This document shows positions 52,037 to 60,403 of a stretch of 64,000 nucleotides of DNA, one piece after another. The DNA lies in assembly GCF_011758565.1 (NCBI RefSeq), contig NZ_JAAMOX010000001.1:1775838-1839837 (forward strand), read 5' to 3'. Numbering within the stretch: the stretch's first letter is position 1; each line of letters begins with the position of its first letter. The translations under genes and the position numbers were made by a program. The DNA comes from Lysinibacter cavernae. GTDB taxonomy: Bacteria > Actinomycetota > Actinomycetes > Actinomycetales > Microbacteriaceae. The notes beneath the pieces are model-generated. The model was given only the letters and a program-made list of their open reading frames with translations. It was not told where the DNA came from and did no database searches.

Positions 52037-52732
52037 CTAGGCCCCGACGGTGAGATAGAACTCAACCCAGTTGTTCTGTACTGGTGTCCCGTCGACGGTG
52101 TTGTACAGCCGCAGGGTGACTCCAGTGGAGGTCTGTCCCCAAACAAGCAAACGAAACAACTGATTCTTCGTTTCATTTGACTGACTCTTGAGCGCCGTCT
52201 GAACCCACTTTGGCGTGACTTTAAGTGAGTGGCTTACCGTAAAGAGCCCTTGGGTATCCGATTGTCCACCCACTAATCCGCCCCAAACTTTCTGACGGCT
52301 TTCAAGCGCGACCAATGCTGCGTCAAGGCCGGCTACCTGACTAGTCTCATGGGAATGTATGGATTGCGCCTTCTCCGCTAATGCAGCATCGAGGCCGTTG
52401 ACTTGAGACAGAGCGTGCGAATGCACCGCTGGCGCTTTTCCGGTCAAGGCCGCATCCAACCCGGTCACTTGAGCCACGGTGTGGGTGTGCGTCAGCGGCG
52501 GAAATGTAGCGGGTAAATTTTCGATCTCTTCCCACTTCTGCCCGGCCCCAGTCTCACCTTTTTCCCCGCGTGGAAGTGTGAGACTCAGCGTCTGATCTGG
52601 CGCTGTGCCCGAAATGACCGCTGAAGCTGGTGTGCCCGTTTCACCTGTCACAACAGCCCCGATACGCAGTGTGTTTGCATCGCCCTTGTCGCCTTTGTCA
52701 CCCTTAATGTTGACAAGAAATTCTTTCTGCAT
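52037..52732 (-). CDS. Tail fibre / receptor-binding protein 1
   Basis: The 231-residue protein starts MQKEFLVNIKGDKGDKGDA, a short collagen-like stretch, followed by a conserved domain ending LPRGEKGETGAGQKWEEI. Three repeats of the type HTHTVAQVTGLDAALTGKA with HxH motifs come next, as in fibres whose trimer shafts bind metal ions. The C-terminal 75 residues (FTVSHSLKVTPKWVQTAL ... NNWVEFYLTVGA) form a distinct beta-rich tip. GGAG precedes ATG 52732. The first 100 residues and even the upstream leader match fibre 2, but the tips differ. Confidence 0.85.
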   Translation of the reverse strand: MQKEFLVNIKGDKGDKGDANTLRIGAVVTGETGTPASAVISGTAPDQTLSLTLPRGEKGETGAGQKWEEIENLPATFPPLTHTHTVAQVTGLDAALTGKAPAVHSHALSQVNGLDAALAEKAQSIHSHETSQVAGLDAALVALESRQKVWGGLVGGQSDTQGLFTVSHSLKVTPKWVQTALKSQSNETKNQLFRLLVWGQTSTGVTLRLYNTVDGTPVQNNWVEFYLTVGA

Positions 52733-52877
52733 AGTTACTCCTAAAGTTGATAAGCGTTTGTCTGGCATTTTCTATCGAGGCGTCGGTTGCCAAACGTTCC
52801 GTCACGCTAGTGGACATTGAACGCGACCGAGATGATGTGTAACGACGGGATGTCCTGCCCCAAGTTACGGGTCAGTG

Positions 52878-53552
52878 CTAAATCTCAACGGCGATATAAC
52901 TGGCATAAAAGTTGCCTCCGACCGCCGTTTTTACGACCATTGTGAAATTCGTCGTAGTTACTTGGCCAACCGCTAACCGAACACCGTCGATAGCGTCCCC
53001 ACGCAACGGGGACGCCGTTACAATTGGAGGTTTCGAGAAGGCCTGCTGAAACGTCACAACGTATGCTTTCTCAATGCCGGCAGTCACAGGAATCGTCGCA
53101 GCACTTGCTTGAATTCTTATAGGAAGAGCTTTCAACCGGCTGTCCAGACCAACCACGTCGGTGGCTGCATGAGCGTGAGAAGCCGAAGCTTTCTGGGCGA
53201 GAGCGTCAGAAAGACCCACTACGTCCGAAACTACATGTGCATGCGTTAGTGGAGCTTTGCTGTTGAGAGACGAATCAAGGCCAGCTATCTGAGAAACCGT
53301 GTGGCTGTGTGTTGCTGGCGGAAATGTCACGGGACGGTCCGCGATATCGTCCCATTTCTGTCCAGCTCCTGTTTCACCTTTTTCACCGCGAGGAAGCGTC
53401 AAATTCAGAGTTTGAACCGGCACCGTCCCGGTAATCGACGCCGACGCCGCGACACCCGTCGCAGCTGTAGTAACTGTCCCGATGCTTAGCGTGTTTGCAT
53501 CGCCTTTATCCCCTTTGTTTCCTTTGATATTGACCAGAAATTCTTTCTGCAT
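52878..53552 (-). CDS. Tail fibre / receptor-binding protein 2
   Basis: A 224-residue paralogue of fibre 1. It shares the N-terminus (MQKEFLVNIKG..GDKGDANTL), the LTLPRGEKGETGAGQKW block and HxH repeats (THSHTVSQIAGLDSSLNSKA). The tip differs, resembling an H-type lectin fold (AYVVTFQQAFSKPPIVTASPL ... NFYASYIAVEI). GGGAG precedes ATG 53552. Two fibres with one attachment end and two tips suggest dual or switched receptor specificity. Confidence 0.85.
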   Translation of the reverse strand: MQKEFLVNIKGNKGDKGDANTLSIGTVTTAATGVAASASITGTVPVQTLNLTLPRGEKGETGAGQKWDDIADRPVTFPPATHSHTVSQIAGLDSSLNSKAPLTHAHVVSDVVGLSDALAQKASASHAHAATDVVGLDSRLKALPIRIQASAATIPVTAGIEKAYVVTFQQAFSKPPIVTASPLRGDAIDGVRLAVGQVTTTNFTMVVKTAVGGNFYASYIAVEI

Positions 53553-53554
53553 CG

Positions 53555-53968
53555 TTACTCCCGAATACGATAAACGTTTTGTGTGGTTGGATCGAAGAGC
53601 AAATCTCGAGATCGAGCCTCGTTCGGAATCGCTCCTCCCGGACTCACCCAGATCTCGCCGGCTTGAACCGGGGTCGAATCAAGGTCGCGGTACAGCACGG
53701 TTGCCGCATCCGGGACCTCAACCATCCGCTCGTGGGTGTGCCCGCCGAGCACCTCAAGTACGTGGACGCGTGAGCCGATTGGGTTTGGTGGCAGCGTAAA
53801 CGCGCCGCCATCTTCTGCTTTGATCTCGCCGCCAACGACCTGACTTACCGCGATTGTGCGGGTGATGGATGCGCTGTCCAGCCCAAATCGGACCGTCTGA
53901 CGCCACTCGATGGTGCCGTTTGCCGGCCTTCCGGAGCTATCATGCACCGGGCCTAAAATTGTTGTCAT
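53555..53968 (-). CDS. Tail-tip accessory protein (unknown)
   Basis: A 137-residue beta-rich protein (MTTILGPVHDSSGRPANGTIEWRQ start; ends in FDPTTQNVYRIRE). The first part looks like a carbohydrate-binding or Ig-like module found in tail-tip proteins of Gram-positive phages. It ends two bases before the fibre 2 start and is co-transcribed. ATG 53968 has only weak AGAAG upstream. Role within the tail tip is inferred from position alone. Confidence 0.68.
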   Translation of the reverse strand: MTTILGPVHDSSGRPANGTIEWRQTVRFGLDSASITRTIAVSQVVGGEIKAEDGGAFTLPPNPIGSRVHVLEVLGGHTHERMVEVPDAATVLYRDLDSTPVQAGEIWVSPGGAIPNEARSRDLLFDPTTQNVYRIRE

Positions 53969-53991
53969 GTTCTTCTGACTTTCTATAGAAA

Positions 53992-54609
53992 CTACGACGG
54001 CAAAATCGAAATCGAAATACCGCTCATGGTCATGGAATGAGGATTGCCGACAAAGTTGTAAGCCTCGATTGTGAGGGTCGCGACGGTGGGCGAAGCGTTT
54101 AGCGTTGCGCTTCCGATCCCAGAAAACATGGTGCCCACCCAATTTGCAGGTGTCGATGCCGGGGAAAACTGAACTCCTTGCCTCACAACGACACGATCAG
54201 CAATCTTCAACGTGGCAAATGCGCTCAACGCCCCTACCGAATCGCCAACCGCCTCAGGTACCCCGAGGATCATGATCTGACAGGGTCTCCGTTTATCGAG
54301 TGCCGGGACAGAAACTGTCTGAGACGCGCTCACCCACTGGCTGGGCGGAACCGTGAGCGAGATATTCGGAAAATCGTATTTGCGCAACGATCTCGCCAGA
54401 AGCTCTTGCTGGATTCCATCTGTCACAGCGATCGATTGTTCAAGCCGGATAACAGTCTCCACCAACCGCTGAGAGGTTTCGCTCAGCTCCTGCGTCACCA
54501 GGTTTCGCTCGGTGCCCGTCGAACGTTGTGCGTCACGGACTTGCCTTGCCTGTTCACGGATCGCGTTCTCCACTGCGCGCTCTGGCGGAATGTAGTTCAC
54601 ATTAACCAT
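53992..54609 (-). CDS. Tail-tip protein with N-terminal coiled coil (unknown)
   Basis: The 205-residue protein has a helical N-terminal third (PPERAVENAIREQARQVRD to SIAVTDGIQQELLARSL), likely a trimeric coiled coil, and a beta-rich C-terminal part. That layout is common in baseplate or upper-fibre proteins of siphophages. GGAGG precedes ATG 54609. It overlaps the Tal-like gene by eight bases. Confidence 0.68.
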   Translation of the reverse strand: MVNVNYIPPERAVENAIREQARQVRDAQRSTGTERNLVTQELSETSQRLVETVIRLEQSIAVTDGIQQELLARSLRKYDFPNISLTVPPSQWVSASQTVSVPALDKRRPCQIMILGVPEAVGDSVGALSAFATLKIADRVVVRQGVQFSPASTPANWVGTMFSGIGSATLNASPTVATLTIEAYNFVGNPHSMTMSGISISILPS

Positions 54610-55717
54610 CGGTGGCCTCCCCCACTGTAATTTTCAGCCAGTTCGAACCAGCCTCACCGTCTATGGCGATAACCCTCCTCAGATAGAAGCCGTCTGGAAT
54701 CCACGGGTCCCCTTCCATCTGAATACTGCAGAAATCGCCAACGCTGAGCCCCGGCGCAAACGCTTCGTTCACCTCGAAGCCCCAAAAAGTTGCAAACCGC
54801 TGCCCCTGTTCAAGGCGAGACAAGGCCCAAGCATCCAGTGCGAGCTGATTAGATACGGATGAGTGAGACGAATCCCAAACCTCCATAAGCGGAAAGCCTT
54901 CAAGCAGCAAGCTGGAGTCGTCCTTTCTGCTGAGGAGCATCCGATCGTCGTCCTTGCCCCCGGTGAAAAATACGCGGGAGACAAGGTAGTTCGGAAGACG
55001 CTGTTCCTCCAGGCTCCGGAGATGAGGCTCAGGTCCGGTACCAGCCCAAAGGTGCTCTCCAGGTGTCGTCAGGATTGTTTCTGAGGCGGACCCTGTTCTC
55101 AGCAATGCCTCAAGCTGATTAGCCGACTTACGCCGGGTCACAAACTCATATTCGGGGCCGTTCACCAATTCAGAAATCTGCTGAATAGCCTCCAACACAC
55201 TTTGTCCGTCAGCCGCCGAATAGCTCCGTTCATCGGTACCAACTCGATCTGGTTCAAACACGAACGGATACGATCCTCCGGGATGATGCATCGATAGTTG
55301 CACGAGCTTCTTGATGATGGTGCCGAGGTCAAACCCCGAGATGTTGGTATCCCATCGCTCGTCTGGTTTGCCGCTCGTGCCGATGATGTTCCCAAGCGGA
55401 AACGGCAATACCAACCGATACGACAGCAACGACTCCCACCCGGTCGCCACAAGGTCGAGCTTCTGTCCGTCACGCGAGTACTTTGGCGCGCCAAGGATGC
55501 CTGCGGCCACGATCTCACCGTCACGCTCAAACGCGATGCCAGTCCGGCGAGGTTCAACAAGATCTCGCAGCCGCATCTTGGCGACAATCGGCGTCCCCAT
55601 CGGGATACTGCAACGCAGGTCATCCGGGACACAGATCCCTTTTGACCATGATGCCGAGGTGTAGGGCAGCTCGGTCAGGATCTTGCCCGTCATCGTTTCA
55701 AACAGCAGAACCTTCAT
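54602..55717 (-). CDS. Tail-associated (Tal/Gp37-like) minor tail protein
   Basis: A 371-residue protein beginning MKVLLFETMTGKILTELPYTSASWSKG. It resembles the Gp37-like minor tail proteins of actinobacterial siphophages (Siphovirus ReqiPepy6 Gp37-like), which form the hub below Dit. GWESLLSYRLVLPFP and the later FGLMEVWD-like middle are the parts I recognise. ATG 55717 (second of a pair after AGGGGGA) is chosen; a TTG-initiated longer form starts at 55732. It follows the Dit gene after eight bases. Confidence 0.8.
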   Translation of the reverse strand: MKVLLFETMTGKILTELPYTSASWSKGICVPDDLRCSIPMGTPIVAKMRLRDLVEPRRTGIAFERDGEIVAAGILGAPKYSRDGQKLDLVATGWESLLSYRLVLPFPLGNIIGTSGKPDERWDTNISGFDLGTIIKKLVQLSMHHPGGSYPFVFEPDRVGTDERSYSAADGQSVLEAIQQISELVNGPEYEFVTRRKSANQLEALLRTGSASETILTTPGEHLWAGTGPEPHLRSLEEQRLPNYLVSRVFFTGGKDDDRMLLSRKDDSSLLLEGFPLMEVWDSSHSSVSNQLALDAWALSRLEQGQRFATFWGFEVNEAFAPGLSVGDFCSIQMEGDPWIPDGFYLRRVIAIDGEAGSNWLKITVGEATDG

Positions 55718-55725
55718 CATTCCCC

Positions 55726-56499
55726 CTACCAAGACGCCGCACGGAGGCGCGTGATCATGTTCGGCGTTCCAACGGTCGCGCCAATCGTCTGAAACCGCAG
55801 CCGGACGCTGCCACCGGGTGGCAACACCACCCAGTCAAGGCGAGTCAGTTCGCCGGTGACCAAGAGGTCGTCCTGCCAAACAGCTCTCTGTCGGCAGTCC
55901 ACGATGATGGACTGCCCGACGCCGATACTTCGCTTCATCTGCAATCCCCGCTCCGTCCCGACTTCGGTGATCAGAAAGCCGCCGCTTGCCCCGGTTGCCT
56001 CAATCGTTGGATACGCTTCGGCCGTTCCGCGGTTAACAAGCAGCACCTCGCCGTTGGGCTCAACAGACTGTTGCGTCTCGGGTCCGTACCGCAGCGGGTC
56101 AGGGGCGACACAGTGGACGGTGAACATGAGCTCAGAAGCGCCCTGCGTGTCCTGCATCGGGATTGAACGGATGGAGACCATCCGCATCCAAACCCCCGAC
56201 TCGTCAGAGACGGTCATCGGTTGAAGCTGCCGCTTGGCGCCCCACGCCGTGATTCGGTCGCGGGCAGCCAACACATCGGCATGATTCTCACCGAGGAAGA
56301 AACCAGAGAACGAGATCGCTCGACTCGACCGGTACATGGTGCCTGGGTCGTATGACCCGTCGCCGAGGGGGATGTCCTCCCCCTCGGTCTTGGAGTCAGG
56401 CAACCCGTTCCAGTCGACCAGCTCGTTGAAGTACCAGCCTCCATCGCCACCCGTGTTGCCGTGGAACGTAATTCCACCAAGGTCAATGTAGTAGGTCAT
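55726..56499 (-). CDS. Distal tail protein (Dit-like)
   Basis: A 257-residue protein of the siphovirus distal tail type. The N-terminal ring domain has SRAISFSGFFLGENHADVLAARDRI and MTVSDESGVWMRMVSIRSI; the C-terminal galectin-like domain contains YPTIEATGASGGFLITEVGTERGLQ and WVVLPPGGSVRLRF. Dit rings connect the tail tube to the tip. Its ATG overlaps the TAA of the tape-measure gene (TAATG), giving translational coupling. Position between tape measure and Tal-like gene agrees with the canonical order. Confidence 0.87.
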   Translation of the reverse strand: MTYYIDLGGITFHGNTGGDGGWYFNELVDWNGLPDSKTEGEDIPLGDGSYDPGTMYRSSRAISFSGFFLGENHADVLAARDRITAWGAKRQLQPMTVSDESGVWMRMVSIRSIPMQDTQGASELMFTVHCVAPDPLRYGPETQQSVEPNGEVLLVNRGTAEAYPTIEATGASGGFLITEVGTERGLQMKRSIGVGQSIIVDCRQRAVWQDDLLVTGELTRLDWVVLPPGGSVRLRFQTIGATVGTPNMITRLRAASW

Positions 56500-58898
56500 T
56501 AGACCAGCACTCCCGCCGTCATCGTTTGGAACTCCGCGCCGGCGACCCGCATCAGGATGCGTGGATCTTCGGCACGCTCATAGAAGTGGTTCTCTTGCGT
56601 AAATTCGTTCATTCCCGGGTTCCTTCCCGAATCGCGACGGATCACCAGATCCATCAGGGCGTTCATTTTTCCGGTATCCACAACCGTTTCAGCGCGGCCG
56701 GCCTCGGCAAGAACCGCGAGGGTTCCGCCGGGCTGCGGCAGCACGGTCGCGCCGAGGGCGAGGCGCGGGATCTTCGGGATGTTAATGCCAAAGGTCTGTC
56801 CGCCCCACTCAGGCACCCAGTCTGGAATCGTGATCTTGATCTTGTTGATGGCCCCGATCATGCCGTTGATAAGGTCAATCACCGCGTTGATCGGCCCCTT
56901 CACAATGCCAACGAGCGCACCAAAGGCGTTTGAGACAGCGGTGCTCACGGCTGAGAAGACCTTCTCTGCCGTGGTTCCAATCGCTTCAAAGGCGCCCTTG
57001 ATGAAGTCACCAATCGGCTTAATGATGTTGTTCCAGAAGAACTGGAACGCGGCGCCAAGAGCGTCAATCGCCGGTTTGACCGCCGAATTCCACAGCCAGG
57101 AGAACACCGTTCCAATTCCGTTGATGATCCCCATGATGAAGTCACCGACTGGTTTGAACACGTTGTCCCAGATCCACTGAAACGCGATGCCGATACCGTC
57201 GAGCACCGGTTTTACGGCGGTTTCCCACAACCAAGTAAAAATCACACCTATTGCATTGATCAGACCAAGGAGGAAGTCCCCAATTGGTTTGAAGATGGTG
57301 TCCCAAATCCAAACAAAAGCAGCCGCAATCGCATCGATGGTTGGCTTAATCGCACCTTCCCAAAGCAGGACGATGATCCCCATAAGGAGACCGAAGGCCA
57401 ACCAAAACGCAGAAACAAACGGCTGAATAATGTTCTCGTAGAGCCACGTGAAGATACCACCAATCGCGTCAAAAATTGGTTTGATCACGTTTTCCCATGC
57501 ACCGGTTATGATTGCGCCAATTGTGTCGAAAACGGCTTGGAAAATCTGCTGGCCGAGCTCGGTTTGCGTGAAGAACCAGATGATTCCTGCGACGAGCGCC
57601 ACAATCGCGACGATAATCAGCCCGATAGGGTTTGCCGTCAGTGCGGCGTTCCATAGCCATTGCACGGCAGTTGCAATCTTGGACGCTGCGGCACCTGCGG
57701 CGGTTGCGATTTTCTGCAGGTTTGTCGCTTTAGTGGCGCCGTCAGCTGCCTTCGCGACTTTGAGTGAACCAGACGAGAATCCTTCAGCTGCAGCCTTCGC
57801 CAGATCCGAAACAGTTGCATAGGCATCCATGGCGTTGGATGCCAAATCCAGAGAGAAAGCGATGCCATCTGCGGCACCCGCGACACCCGCGAGCACCCCT
57901 GAGAGACCGTCGAAGACTCCGCCCAAACCGGGAATCTTCCCCGAGAGGTCGTCAAGGATGCCCCCAAGCACTGGGCCAATCTTCTCAAGAAAGGGAACCG
58001 CAGATTTGTCAGTTCCTTCCAGTACAGCCCCAAGATTTTCCAAAGAACCGGCAAGCCCTGGTAGCGCTTTGGACAGGCCTTCGGCCTGAGCCTTGATGCC
58101 ACCAATCGCATCAGTTGCACTTGCGGCCGAGATCGGCTGACCAATTGCGACCGTCACGACGGCCATCTCTGCAACGATGCTTTGGCCGAGCATTGCCAAG
58201 TAGGCGACAACGGCGGCCAGGACGCCAACCAGAGCTGCGGCCCCCGCCGTAGCTGTGACGAGCATCATCGTTAGCCCAGTTTGAAAAGTCGGCCCCGCGA
58301 TAATACTGTCGATAAGCGTCAGGCTGACTGCCATGGCGGCGAGGCCAACTTCGGCCAACAAACTGAAACTTTGAGTCAGGATGCCGATACTGGCTGCCGC
58401 CTCAACAACTGCCATCCCAAGGCTCTGCATGATGTCGACAAGAACCATGCCGGCTTGCGATTGCGCAAGGGCATCGGCGAACCCGCCCGCAAGCAGAGCG
58501 AGAGTTGCCGTTGTTGCTGCAGCCCCCGCAGCTTGTACGGATGGGATGATTTCGGCGGTACGAGGAAAAGACAGCGAACTCAGGTCAATCGCGGCTGATT
58601 CGCCCACGACGTGAGCGATGAGGGCAACTTCCCTGTTCTCGGTGAGTTCTTCGAGGTCCGTCCGTGCAAGGATGGTGTCCAAGTTTGCGTAGACGGTTGC
58701 TCCCGTCTTGCCGAGGGTGGCTCGTAGCTGAGCGACTGAGCGCAGCGCCGGACGAAGATCCGCCTGCACCTTCAGCTTGATGCTGAGACTCTTCTCAAGC
58801 TGTTTCGTGACTTTCTGGAGCTCACGCCGCAGCTTGCTGGTGTCGGGCACCACCTGTACCGAGACTCGTTCGACCGATGCTCCTCCTGTGCCTGCCAT
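56499..58898 (-). CDS. Tail tape measure protein
   Basis: A 799-residue protein rich in Ala, Ile and Trp. The N-terminal part (SVQVVPDTSKLRRELQKVTKQLEKSL) is a coiled coil as in phage-tail tape measures. The middle has long hydrophobic helices, and residues about 470-690 contain Trp-rich repeats of roughly 36-45 residues with WLWETAVKPVLDGIGIAFQW / WIWDNVFKPVGDF-like units. The C-terminus turns hydrophilic. By the usual rule of about 0.15 nm per residue the tail would be near 120 nm. AAAGGGG precedes ATG 58898. Confidence 0.92.
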   Translation of the reverse strand: MAGTGGASVERVSVQVVPDTSKLRRELQKVTKQLEKSLSIKLKVQADLRPALRSVAQLRATLGKTGATVYANLDTILARTDLEELTENREVALIAHVVGESAAIDLSSLSFPRTAEIIPSVQAAGAAATTATLALLAGGFADALAQSQAGMVLVDIMQSLGMAVVEAAASIGILTQSFSLLAEVGLAAMAVSLTLIDSIIAGPTFQTGLTMMLVTATAGAAALVGVLAAVVAYLAMLGQSIVAEMAVVTVAIGQPISAASATDAIGGIKAQAEGLSKALPGLAGSLENLGAVLEGTDKSAVPFLEKIGPVLGGILDDLSGKIPGLGGVFDGLSGVLAGVAGAADGIAFSLDLASNAMDAYATVSDLAKAAAEGFSSGSLKVAKAADGATKATNLQKIATAAGAAASKIATAVQWLWNAALTANPIGLIIVAIVALVAGIIWFFTQTELGQQIFQAVFDTIGAIITGAWENVIKPIFDAIGGIFTWLYENIIQPFVSAFWLAFGLLMGIIVLLWEGAIKPTIDAIAAAFVWIWDTIFKPIGDFLLGLINAIGVIFTWLWETAVKPVLDGIGIAFQWIWDNVFKPVGDFIMGIINGIGTVFSWLWNSAVKPAIDALGAAFQFFWNNIIKPIGDFIKGAFEAIGTTAEKVFSAVSTAVSNAFGALVGIVKGPINAVIDLINGMIGAINKIKITIPDWVPEWGGQTFGINIPKIPRLALGATVLPQPGGTLAVLAEAGRAETVVDTGKMNALMDLVIRRDSGRNPGMNEFTQENHFYERAEDPRILMRVAGAEFQTMTAGVLV

Positions 58899-58924
58899 TG
58901 CAACCCCTTTCCGTTGAGTTGTGC

Positions 58925-59338
58925 CTAGAGTTGTGCTTTGAATTGTGTTGTGTTGAACTCGGCGATGGTTCGGGGTTGCGCCGATTTGGGAGTGTCCCAT
59001 GGGAACTTTTCGAGGTGTTCCGCTTTGACCTTTTTGCCGGCCAACGCAACGGTCACCCGGTTGATGAGCATCGTGAGACGCGTCGTCTCAGGGGTCCATC
59101 CGTAGCGGCTTGGGATGTTGTTGCCTGTCGCGACCGTTTCCTGCGGGTTGTCCGCATAGAACCGTTCCGCAAACTGCGACCACGGCTCGCGAAGCAGCCC
59201 TGCGATGCGGGTGAGGACGCGCGACGGATTCAGCATCCCGCTACGCACATCCTCGACCTGCATCCCATAGAACTTTTGAAAGTCTGCGACCAGCTCGACC
59301 TCGTAAAGATCGAGCAGGTCGCAGACGGCGGCTAGTCC
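58925..59338 (-). CDS. Tail assembly chaperone, T part of GT (via -1 frameshift)
   Basis: This frame lacks its own start near the 5' end and continues the upstream chaperone after a -1 slip. From the slip it reads GLAAVCDLLDLYEVELVADF and then QKFYGMQVEDVRSGML, the classical T-type chaperone start of actinophages, and 137 residues in all. The product is a GT fusion of about 248 residues that guides tape-measure folding while the tube assembles. An internal ATG at 59263 has no ribosome site and is not the real start. It ends 26 bases before the tape-measure start. Confidence 0.85.
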   Translation of the reverse strand, partial: GLAAVCDLLDLYEVELVADFQKFYGMQVEDVRSGMLNPSRVLTRIAGLLREPWSQFAERFYADNPQETVATGNNIPSRYGWTPETTRLTMLINRVTVALAGKKVKAEHLEKFPWDTPKSAQPRTIAEFNTTQFKAQL

Positions 59339-59670
59339 CCCACTGCCCTCGTGTACTTGCTCAGGATCAGGAATGGGATCTGGAACAGCTGTTCGCCCTT
59401 GAGCTCACTTGCCCAGGTGATGAATGCGGCCTTGTCGATTGCGATCTCGTGGCAAAAATCGATGATCTCGCCGGACAGGTCAATTGCCATCCGCTCGTCA
59501 ACTTTTCCGTCGACCGTGATGTTGTTTGCCTGCGCTGCGAGGCTCAGTACCCGCGCTTTCTTGCTGCCCCAGAGTGTTTCTGCTGGCTGCAAGGCTGGAA
59601 CTGTTTTGAGCAGTTCGCGCTCTTGCGCTTCGAGTTCTCGTTGTTCTTCGGTTTTGCGTGCTGCGGCCAT
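59332..59670 (-). CDS. Tail assembly chaperone, G part
   Basis: A 112-residue chaperone that ends in-frame at TAG 59334-59332. It is Glu/Ala/Leu-rich at the N-terminus (KTEEQRELEAQERELLKTV), and has QLFQIPFLILSKYTRAV near the end. Its place between major tail protein and tape measure is that of G/GT pairs in siphophages. The last codons are GTG GGG GAC TAG, and the -1 frame continues as the T part. Confidence 0.85.
   Translation of the reverse strand: MAAARKTEEQRELEAQERELLKTVPALQPAETLWGSKKARVLSLAAQANNITVDGKVDERMAIDLSGEIIDFCHEIAIDKAAFITWASELKGEQLFQIPFLILSKYTRAVGD
59335..59341 (-). other. Candidate -1 programmed frameshift site GGGGGAC
   Basis: On the minus strand GGGGG runs from 59341 to 59337, followed by AC, and then the zero-frame stop codon TAG directly. 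A slip of one base back on the G-run moves translation into the T frame. P-site pairing is preserved (GGG to GGG); the A-site pairing is less ideal than in a classic XXXYYYZ heptamer. Confidence 0.65.
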
Positions 59671-59705
59671 AGCCGACCTCCTTGATATGTAGCCGATGTG
59701 TGAAA

Positions 59706-59745
59706 CCGTGGCAGGGCGGGTCGGCTACCCATCGCCCTGCCACGG
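59706..59745 (-). terminator. Hairpin between major tail protein and chaperone genes
   Basis: CCGTGGCAGGGCG (59706-59718) pairs perfectly with 59733-59745 around a 14-base loop. On the minus strand the stem lies just after the major tail protein gene. It probably ends part of the transcripts, so that the abundant tube protein exceeds the minor tail proteins. Confidence 0.65.
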
Positions 59746-59791
59746 GGCTTACTGCCTCCTGCTAATCAACAGAAGGATGTTTCGGGGTTAG

Positions 59792-60403
59792 CTACGCCTG
59801 AACCGGCGCAACCTCTTCGAAGGCCACCGGTCCGAAGACCTCCATGAGACCTGGGGTACCATCGGGGCCTGCCGGGATAGCGGATGCGTCAGCCGAGCCG
59901 ATCGACGCCACAATCTGTACCCCGAAGAAGTTTTCAACGTCGATCGTTGGGGCCTCGCCGAGGCTCGTCGAGGCGTTTGGCATGTAGAAGCCGAGGCCAC
60001 CAGTTGCATCCGTAGCCAGCAGGAACAGTGCGACTTCCTTGCCCTTGATCGCGGACGGCACCACGTAGCTCTTGTTGGTGTCGTTCAGCCAACCGTTGAA
60101 GGCCAGGTCGAAGACGGTTTTGTCTACCTGCAGCGAGGTGCCGGTGAGGGTCCAGCTCACTGCCGAGTACACGGTGCGAGCGATCGACTTGATCCAGGTA
60201 GGAAGGTTCGTTGCTTCGCCACCCTCCTTTGCAAACGCAAACGTTTCGCTGGTTGAGGTGTGGCCGATGTTGGTCCAGCCCTCAGGCGCGGTGCCGGTGA
60301 GCGTAAACGCGCTCAGGCCGGTTGCCGGCATCGGGGTGTTCTTCGGGGCGATAAAGAGTGTTCCGCTGCCGGGAACGACGAGTGCATTATCGTTGATTGC
60401 CAT
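59792..60403 (-). CDS. Major tail (tube) protein
   Basis: A 203-residue protein starting MAINDNALVVPGSGTLFIAPKNT, like major tail proteins of actinobacterial siphophages. TLTGTAPEGWTNIGHTSTSETFAFAKEGGEA and SIARTVYSAVSWTLTGTSLQVD are the recognisable strands of the tube fold; the C-terminus ends FGPVAFEEVAPVQA. Only AAAGAAG stands before ATG 60403; the open frame continues to 60541 without a better start. It is the first structural gene of the operon, and the expected head and connector genes upstream are missing. Confidence 0.85.
   Translation of the reverse strand: MAINDNALVVPGSGTLFIAPKNTPMPATGLSAFTLTGTAPEGWTNIGHTSTSETFAFAKEGGEATNLPTWIKSIARTVYSAVSWTLTGTSLQVDKTVFDLAFNGWLNDTNKSYVVPSAIKGKEVALFLLATDATGGLGFYMPNASTSLGEAPTIDVENFFGVQIVASIGSADASAIPAGPDGTPGLMEVFGPVAFEEVAPVQA

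Noticed and set aside
58925-59263. Independent gene starting at ATG 59263
   Set aside because: No ribosome site, and the conserved T-chaperone sequence extends upstream to the slip site in the same frame.
59263-59338. Simple frameshift mutation breaking a single chaperone gene
   Set aside because: A -1 step in exactly this gene pair is the normal expression mode of siphophage tail chaperones, and both frames are well conserved in character.
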